Assembly (NCBI RefSeq): GCF_001042475.2
Contig: NZ_LECW02000004.1
Span: forward strand, 62,001-126,000
Direction of reading: 5' to 3'
Source: Bacillus glycinifermentans
Lineage (GTDB): Bacteria > Bacillota > Bacilli > Bacillales > Bacillaceae
Length of the DNA: 64,000 nucleotides
Positions 59,007 through 64,000 of this stretch are shown in pieces; positions within the stretch are counted from its first letter, which is position 1; the number at the start of each line of letters is the position of its first letter. Under the pieces are notes generated by a model. The model had not been told where the DNA came from, searched no databases, and saw only the letters and a list, made by a program, of their open reading frames with translations. A program made the position numbers and the translations under genes.

Positions 59007-59238
59007 TTATAGCTTATTGCTCAACAATTTAAAATTTGCAAGATATTTGTCGACCGGCATATGTTTTTGCTTCGTTTGTCCGAACAATTCTCCAAGTACT
59101 ATCCAATATTCTTTCCGTCGGTTGGGCATCTGCGGTCTCTGCAACAAATCCCTTGCATTCAGATATTTTTCTCCGCCCGGGTTAACAAACAGGCATTTTT
59201 ACACTCTGTTGTGAATTGGTTATTTTGATGACTAACAT
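59007..59238 (-). pseudogene. Degenerate gene remnant upstream of the response regulator
   Basis: A minus-strand frame of 63 codons without a start codon (59007-59198) reads protein-like: NPGGEKYLNARDLLQ, RPQMPNRRKEYWIVLGELFG and KHMPVDKYLANFKLL, then TAATAA. Just upstream in another frame an ATG at 59238 begins MLVIKITNSQQSVKMPVC and stops after TGT, so one frameshift would join the two into about 80 residues. I do not recognise the family. It lies at the resE-side edge of the extra block, between resE's hairpin and the regulator gene. Confidence 0.6.
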
Positions 59239-59330
59239 GCTACTTCCCAGTTCTGACTCTCAACCTTGATTCTAAACGTCCATTATGCTTAATTTTCTAT
59301 CAAATTGCATGGTTTGCTTCCGAATGACTG

Positions 59331-59357
59331 AGCACCTGTTCTGCATGAACAGGTGCT
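59331..59357 (-). repeat. Right copy of the 27-nt hairpin, downstream of resE
   Basis: AGCACCTGTTC and GAACAGGTGCT form a perfect 11-bp stem around ATGCA, 30 nt after the resE stop. It lacks a T-run on the minus strand. It is the partner of 53315-53341 in direct orientation. Confidence 0.85.
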
Positions 59358-59386
59358 CTCTGTTTCTTATGGAACAATATTCTTCG

Positions 59387-61168
59387 TCAAATTTGGCCAG
59401 CATCTTTCTTTTTTCTTGGAATGTAGAACGTAAATGCCGTACCTTCGTTCAGCTTGCTGTGGACGGTGATCGAACCGTTGTGGGCATCGACAATATTTTT
59501 GACGATGGCAAGTCCGAGGCCTGTTCCTCCCTTTCCCCTCGTTCTCGCTTTATCCGCTTTATAAAAGCGCTCGAAAATAAACGGAAGATCTTCTTCGGGA
59601 ATGCCGCTGCCCGAGTCCTTTACGGCCACTTTCAAGCCGCTTTCGACAGACTGGACATCAACGTGGACGTTCCCGTTTGGATTGGTGTGACGGATGGCGT
59701 TATCAATTAAATTGGTCAGCACCTGTTCCAGTTTATCCGGATCAAACATAAATTTGGCTTCGTGTAAATCCAGGTCATGGGTAAGGCCGATCTCTTTTTC
59801 TGCGGCTACGCCGTAAAACTTTCTGAACACCCTTTCGAAAAACTCCCTGAGATCCACGTTTTCAACGTTTAACGAAATGTGCCCTGCTTCCATTCTGGCG
59901 AGATCGAGCAGATCGTTGACAAGCCGCCCCATCCTCAGCGATTCGTCATAAATGACCTGGGCAATTTCCTTTTTCTCTTCCTCGGAACTCGCGATATCAT
60001 CGACGATCGCTTCGCTGTATCCTTGGAGCATTGAGATCGGCGTTCTCAATTCGTGGCTGACGTTGGCGATAAAGTCTTTTCTCAGCTTATCGAGCCGTCT
60101 TTCCTCGGTCATGTCCCGCAAAACGGCGACCGCGCCGCGCACATGGGACTGATTGTAGAGCGGACTCATTAACAGCACCCACGTTCTTCCCTGCAGCGTC
60201 ATTTCGATCATTTGCTCTTTTTCCGTGCTGACGGTGTTTTGGAACAGCTCCCGCGCTTCAGGAGGAAGTTCATCCCCCTCCTTTACGTTCATGTGCTGCT
60301 CATAATACCATGCCTGCAAAAACCGTTCGGCTGGAGGGTTTGTGACGAGTATCGTTCCGTCGATGTTGATGGTGATGACCCCGTCAGCCATACTGCTTAA
60401 AATGTTTGACAATTGTTCTTTTTCCTGATTCAAAGCCGTAATGTGGAATTTCAGCTGCCGCCCCATCTGGTTAAAAGCGATCGCCAGTTCCCCGATTTCA
60501 TCCTGTGTTAAGATCGGGATTTTCGTATCAAATTTTCCTTTCGCCAAGTCCTGAGCGCCTTCCCGCATTTTTCTGAGCGGATAGGTGACCCGGCTTGACA
60601 GGAAGAAAGCAAAAAACGTCGTTAACACGATGGCGATCGCAGCGGCAAAGAGGACATACCTTGTCGTATGTTCTGTCGTATCCTTGACCGCGAGAAGCGA
60701 CTGGGAAAGAAACACCATCCCTTCACCCTTCCCTTTTCCATAAGGCACGCCGACGATCAGCTGATCGTTCTTCTGGTTTTTCAAGGACAGCCTCTTTTGC
60801 ACCTTTTCATGATTGGCGAGCGCGCGGCTTAAATCGGGATCGCCTTTGATTTCCTTCAGCGTAATAGAAGACAGCTTTTTATCCTGATTCGGCGAATACC
60901 AATATTCGTTCTCATTTTTAATGACGGCGATCGCGGTCATCTCGTCCGCAAGCTCCCAGGTGATCGACCTCGCGACTTTCTGATCGTCATGGTTTTCAAT
61001 AATGACGGCCACTTTGTTGGCAAGCTTCGTTAAATCCGCCTCGGCCTCCTGGACATGATAGTTTTCGATAAATTCAAGCAGAAAAAAGGTTAAAATAATC
61101 AGGACTAATGAGACTAAGAGAAGGATGGTAAACCACAGTTTACCAACGACGCTCTTCCAAAACTTCAT
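59387..61168 (-). CDS. resE: Sensor histidine kinase ResE
   Basis: ResE (593 aa) senses oxygen limitation and nitric oxide and phosphorylates ResD. It has two membrane helices (about 10-32 and 168-190), an outside sensor loop, a HAMP domain ([18 protein letters not shown]), a PAS domain ([20 protein letters not shown]), the H-box [20 protein letters not shown] and the ATPase boxes [14 protein letters not shown] and [18 protein letters not shown]. It overlaps resD by four bases. Length is close to B. subtilis ResE (589 aa). Confidence 0.96.
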   Translation of the reverse strand: MKFWKSVVGKLWFTILLLVSLVLIILTFFLLEFIENYHVQEAEADLTKLANKVAVIIENHDDQKVARSITWELADEMTAIAVIKNENEYWYSPNQDKKLSSITLKEIKGDPDLSRALANHEKVQKRLSLKNQKNDQLIVGVPYGKGKGEGMVFLSQSLLAVKDTTEHTTRYVLFAAAIAIVLTTFFAFFLSSRVTYPLRKMREGAQDLAKGKFDTKIPILTQDEIGELAIAFNQMGRQLKFHITALNQEKEQLSNILSSMADGVITINIDGTILVTNPPAERFLQAWYYEQHMNVKEGDELPPEARELFQNTVSTEKEQMIEMTLQGRTWVLLMSPLYNQSHVRGAVAVLRDMTEERRLDKLRKDFIANVSHELRTPISMLQGYSEAIVDDIASSEEEKKEIAQVIYDESLRMGRLVNDLLDLARMEAGHISLNVENVDLREFFERVFRKFYGVAAEKEIGLTHDLDLHEAKFMFDPDKLEQVLTNLIDNAIRHTNPNGNVHVDVQSVESGLKVAVKDSGSGIPEEDLPFIFERFYKADKARTRGKGGTGLGLAIVKNIVDAHNGSITVHSKLNEGTAFTFYIPRKKKDAGQI

Positions 61169-61887
61169 TCGTTTCCGACCTCAAATTTGTAACCGACACC
61201 CCAGACCGTCACGATTTTTTTGGCCGCTTTCGGAGAGACTTTGTTCAGTTTTTCACGTAAACGTTTGACATGAGTATCTACCGTTCTTAAATCTCCGAAA
61301 AACTCGTACTGCCAAACTTCCTTCAGCAGCTTTTCGCGATCGTATACTTTGTCAGGCGTTTTCGCCAAAAAGTAGAGAAGCTCGTATTCTTTCGGCGTCA
61401 GGCTGACTTCGGTCCCGTCCGCCATGACCCGGTGGGCGTCATGATCAATTGACAGATGGTTAAAGACAAGCACATTTTTTGCCGTCGTATCCGTATTGAG
61501 ATAAGAAGTTTGCGATGATCTCCTAAGAAGCGCTTTAACCCTCAGCACGACTTCCCGCGGGCTGAACGGTTTCACGATGTAGTCATCCGTTCCGACTTCA
61601 AACCCCTGCACCCGGTTCGCTTCTTCCCCTTTCGCCGTCAGCATGATGATCGGCGTTGCTTTTTTATCGCGAATTTGCCGGCATACTTCAATGCCGTCCG
61701 TACCCGGCATCATCAAATCAAGCAAGATCAAATCGTAGTGCTGGCCAAGAGCTTTATCGATGGCTTCATCTCCGTTCTCGGCTTCTTCAATCTTGTAGTT
61801 TTCCCTTTCGAGATACATTTTTAATAGACGTCTGATTCTTGCCTCATCATCTACTACTAATATTTTTGTCTCTTTTGTCTGTTCCAT
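61165..61887 (-). CDS. resD: Response regulator ResD
   Basis: ResD (240 aa) activates genes for cytochrome biogenesis, anaerobic respiration and, in B. subtilis, qcrABC and resABC. The receiver has [17 protein letters not shown], phospho-acceptor Asp57 region [10 protein letters not shown], and [11 protein letters not shown]; the winged helix is [16 protein letters not shown] to [19 protein letters not shown] precedes the ATG. Its targets qcrABC are in this window, 60 kb away. It follows resC after a stem-loop. Confidence 0.96.
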   Translation of the reverse strand: MEQTKETKILVVDDEARIRRLLKMYLERENYKIEEAENGDEAIDKALGQHYDLILLDLMMPGTDGIEVCRQIRDKKATPIIMLTAKGEEANRVQGFEVGTDDYIVKPFSPREVVLRVKALLRRSSQTSYLNTDTTAKNVLVFNHLSIDHDAHRVMADGTEVSLTPKEYELLYFLAKTPDKVYDREKLLKEVWQYEFFGDLRTVDTHVKRLREKLNKVSPKAAKKIVTVWGVGYKFEVGNE

Positions 61888-61993
61888 CGGTAAACCTCCC
61901 GAAATTGAATCTTCTTACATCCATTTTAGTAGAAAAGCTGCTGTAATCCAAGTGAGATTTGCTTTCCAGTTTCCTGAACACCCTGAAGATACC

Positions 61994-62021
61994 GGAGGTT
62001 CAAGGATCGCCCCGAACCTCC
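61994..62021 (-). other. Stem-loop between resC and resD
   Basis: GGAGGTTC (61994-62001) pairs with GAACCTCC (62014-62021) around a 12-nt loop, 14 nt after the resC stop, without a T-run. It may limit readthrough from resABC or act in processing. Confidence 0.5.
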
Positions 62022-62034
62022 TTTATACAAGGGA

Positions 62035-63210
62035 TCATGCGTAGGAATGCAGACCTGCAATCACAAGGTTTACAAAAATAAGATTAAACATAATGATGGC
62101 AAAACCGATGACAGCAAGCCAGGCTGATTTTTCTCCGTGCCATCCTCTTGAAAGCCTGAGATGCAAATACGCGGCGTAAAACAGAAAGGTAATGAGCGCC
62201 CATACTTCCTTCGGGTCCCAGCCCCAGAATCTGGTCCAGGCAATCTGCGCCCAAATCATCGCAAAAATGAGCGCGCCCAACGTGAAAACCGGAAAGCCGA
62301 TCGATACCGACCGATAGCCGATTTCATCGACGAGATCAAGGTTGACGTTTTTCACCAGCGGCTGAAGGAGCGCGCTGATCCGTTTTCTCGCAATCAGTCT
62401 GATGACGCCGTAAAGCAAGATTCCCACAGCAAACGACCAGAGGACGGTATTTAATTTCCTGCCGGAAAATATCGGCGGAACATTGACAATCGGCTCCATT
62501 TTCCCCTCTGTCAACAGCTCGCCTTTGTTCGGCCCGATAAGCGGCGGAAGCTCATAAACCATCGTTTCTTCTACATTCTCTTTGTTTATCCACTTAAACT
62601 TCGCCTCATAGCCGCCGATTCTGAATGCACTTGTCACAAGGATAAACGCCAGGGTGGCAACAAGCATAAACATCACGAATTCAAGCCAGAACGTTTTTCT
62701 GCCGGGATTCGACTGATCCACATGCTTGAGCAGAAAGATGACGCCTGCGACAAAACTGACCGCAAGAATCGCCTGACCGAGCGCTGCCGTCGTTACGTGA
62801 ATGTACAGCCACCTGCTTTGCAAGGACGGAATCAGCGGCGTAATATCGGTCGGGAACATGCTGGCGTATGCGATTAAAAGCAGCACGACAGGGAGCGTAA
62901 ACAACCCTAATGCCGATAACTTGTAAATAAAATAGATGATGATGAACGCCAAAACGAGCATCATGCTGAAAGCTGTTGTAAATTCAAAGAGATTGCTGAC
63001 CGGCGCATGACCGGATGCGATCCATCTCGCGATAAAATACCCGAGCTGGCATACAAACCCTGAGATCGTAATCAAGACGGCGATCGACGCCCATCGATTC
63101 TTTTTTTTCGGCGCGGATGTTTTGCTTCTGATCGAGCCCCCAAAAAAGAAGACCGCAGCCAGATACAAAAGAAATGCCGCGTACAATAAATTCCCGCTGA
63201 GCTCTGCCAT
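62035..63210 (-). CDS. resC: Cytochrome c biogenesis protein ResC (CcsA type)
   Basis: ResC (391 aa) is the haem-handling membrane protein of the system II cytochrome c maturation machinery. It has about eight helices and the tryptophan-rich haem motif [18 protein letters not shown] near residue 330, with conserved histidines in [13 protein letters not shown] and [12 protein letters not shown]. It is needed for covalent haem attachment to QcrC and other cytochromes c. It follows resB by 12 nt. Confidence 0.95.
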   Translation of the reverse strand: MAELSGNLLYAAFLLYLAAVFFFGGSIRSKTSAPKKKNRWASIAVLITISGFVCQLGYFIARWIASGHAPVSNLFEFTTAFSMMLVLAFIIIYFIYKLSALGLFTLPVVLLLIAYASMFPTDITPLIPSLQSRWLYIHVTTAALGQAILAVSFVAGVIFLLKHVDQSNPGRKTFWLEFVMFMLVATLAFILVTSAFRIGGYEAKFKWINKENVEETMVYELPPLIGPNKGELLTEGKMEPIVNVPPIFSGRKLNTVLWSFAVGILLYGVIRLIARKRISALLQPLVKNVNLDLVDEIGYRSVSIGFPVFTLGALIFAMIWAQIAWTRFWGWDPKEVWALITFLFYAAYLHLRLSRGWHGEKSAWLAVIGFAIIMFNLIFVNLVIAGLHSYA

Positions 63211-63222
63211 GAAAACCCCTCC

Positions 63223-64000
63223 CTATGCTGGCTGTTTATTTTCTTCTTTGAGCAGTTCTTTTTGATCAGCCGGTTCGGATATTCCCGTATCGGCCAGTAC
63301 GGCCTGCAGATCTTTTTTCAGTCCGTACCAGTTTTTGTTCGTGTGGCCGGCGACGAGCACATTCCCGTCTATCGAGCGCAGCCAAATCCGCCTGTGGTGC
63401 CAGTACATTCCTTGTATGACCCCGATCATAAAGATGGCACCGCCGAGCATCAATACCCACAGCGTCAAGTCTTTTCTGACCGTCAGCCCTGACAGGTTCT
63501 TTGTTTCCACATGGTCAAATTTCATTTTATATTTGTTGTCTTTAGATCCTTCTATCGTCTCCTGAATCGCCACAAAGCTTTTCTCCCCGCCGGGCTTGTC
63601 AGGAGCGGTGATCTGGAAAACAAAAGCCGGATTGTTCGGGTTTCTCGTTTTCGTGCTCGGCTCTCCGTCTTTATTGAAATAAAAATCCGGAAGATAGCTT
63701 GCCAGATGCACTTTGTAACCGTTGCCAAGATCATAGTCCTGCTTCGGTTCGAACAGATCGATTGACACCTTCCCGAACGATTTCCCCGTGTCTTTTTCGA
63801 TCAGCTGAAACACCATTTTGCTAAGCTCGCCTTCCTTGTAGGTGAGCTGATAAAGCGCATAGGAACCGAATTTCAGCGGATCATTGACTTTGATTTTGCC
63901 GTTTTTCACTTTTTTTAACTTTGGCGATTCGCCGGGCAGACTGCTGTCTTTTCTTTCATATAGCTCGACATCGGTTTGATACGATTTGGCGACCATCCCG
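63223..64000 (-). CDS. resB: Cytochrome c biogenesis protein ResB (C-terminal part)
   Basis: This is the last 258 codons of resB; the 5' part lies beyond the right edge, and the frame remains open there. The visible part is mostly the outside domain (KVSIDLFEPKQDYDLGNGYKVHLASYLPDF) followed by the last membrane helix (LTLWVLMLGGAIFMIGVIQG) and a cytoplasmic tail (HTNKNWYGLKKDLQAVLAD). ResB and ResC form the system II haem lyase complex. B. subtilis ResB has about 540 residues, so about half is present. Confidence 0.93.
   Translation of the reverse strand, partial: GMVAKSYQTDVELYERKDSSLPGESPKLKKVKNGKIKVNDPLKFGSYALYQLTYKEGELSKMVFQLIEKDTGKSFGKVSIDLFEPKQDYDLGNGYKVHLASYLPDFYFNKDGEPSTKTRNPNNPAFVFQITAPDKPGGEKSFVAIQETIEGSKDNKYKMKFDHVETKNLSGLTVRKDLTLWVLMLGGAIFMIGVIQGMYWHHRRIWLRSIDGNVLVAGHTNKNWYGLKKDLQAVLADTGISEPADQKELLKEENKQPA

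Noticed and set aside
59017-59214. 65-codon plus-strand frame between the regulator gene and resE
   Set aside because: It is the complement of the more protein-like minus-strand remnant at 59007-59198 and has no ribosome binding site.
61994-62021. Reading the resC-resD stem-loop as a terminator
   Set aside because: There is no T-run after the stem, so I list it only as a stem-loop.

Overview
The window is a chromosomal segment of a Bacillus of the B. licheniformis group (B. licheniformis, B. paralicheniformis or a close relative). Almost every gene has a recognisable B. subtilis counterpart in the same order, from ypjA/qcrCBA through the aro-trp supra-operon, folE-mtrB, hbs, spoIVA, der, cmk, sleB, gudB, recS, fer, ribU, serA and rsiX-sigX to resEDCB. 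Species assignment is inferred from protein similarity and synteny remembered from B. subtilis; no search was run.

Layout by position. 1-5022: partial ypjA, the qcrABC menaquinol:cytochrome c reductase operon, ypiF, ypiB, ypiA. 5246-22596: aromatic amino acid, menaquinone and folate supply: aroE-tyrA-hisC, the overlapping trpEDCFBA genes behind a TRAP-controlled leader, aroF-aroB-aroH, cheR, ndk, hepT-menG-hepS, and mtrB-folE. MtrB is the TRAP protein that binds the trp leader, so regulator and target are both present. 22794-34310: hbs, spoIVA with a SigE-type promoter, yphF/yphE, gpsA, der, the YIEGIA protein genes, fni, ypfD, cmk, ypfB. 34438-47250: spore germination (ypeB-sleB), prsW, an asparaginase, ypdA, an intact-type gudB, mecB and the ypbG-ypbB/recS cluster. 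47518-53170: fer, FMN-riboswitch-controlled ribU, serA, an M23/LysM exported protein and the SigX/RsiX envelope-stress pair.

The most unusual part is 53.3-59.36 kb. Between sigX and resE, which I remember as neighbours in B. subtilis, sits an extra five-gene block: an OmpR-type response regulator, a HAMP sensor kinase, a membrane-anchored beta-propeller-like protein overlapping the kinase gene, a polysaccharide deacetylase and an LCP-family glycopolymer ligase. Two near-identical 27-nt hairpins in direct orientation (24 of 27 identical) flank it, and coding remnants lie just inside both edges. I infer a horizontally acquired, signal-responsive cell-wall modification module placed next to the SigX and ResDE regulators. 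Its function is not known from the sequence.

Other departures from the remembered B. subtilis order: no PilZ gene ypfA between ypfB and ypeB; an M23/LysM gene where aroC lies in B. subtilis; an asparaginase gene between ypdA and prsW. No tRNA, rRNA, CRISPR array, intact insertion sequence or prophage was seen.
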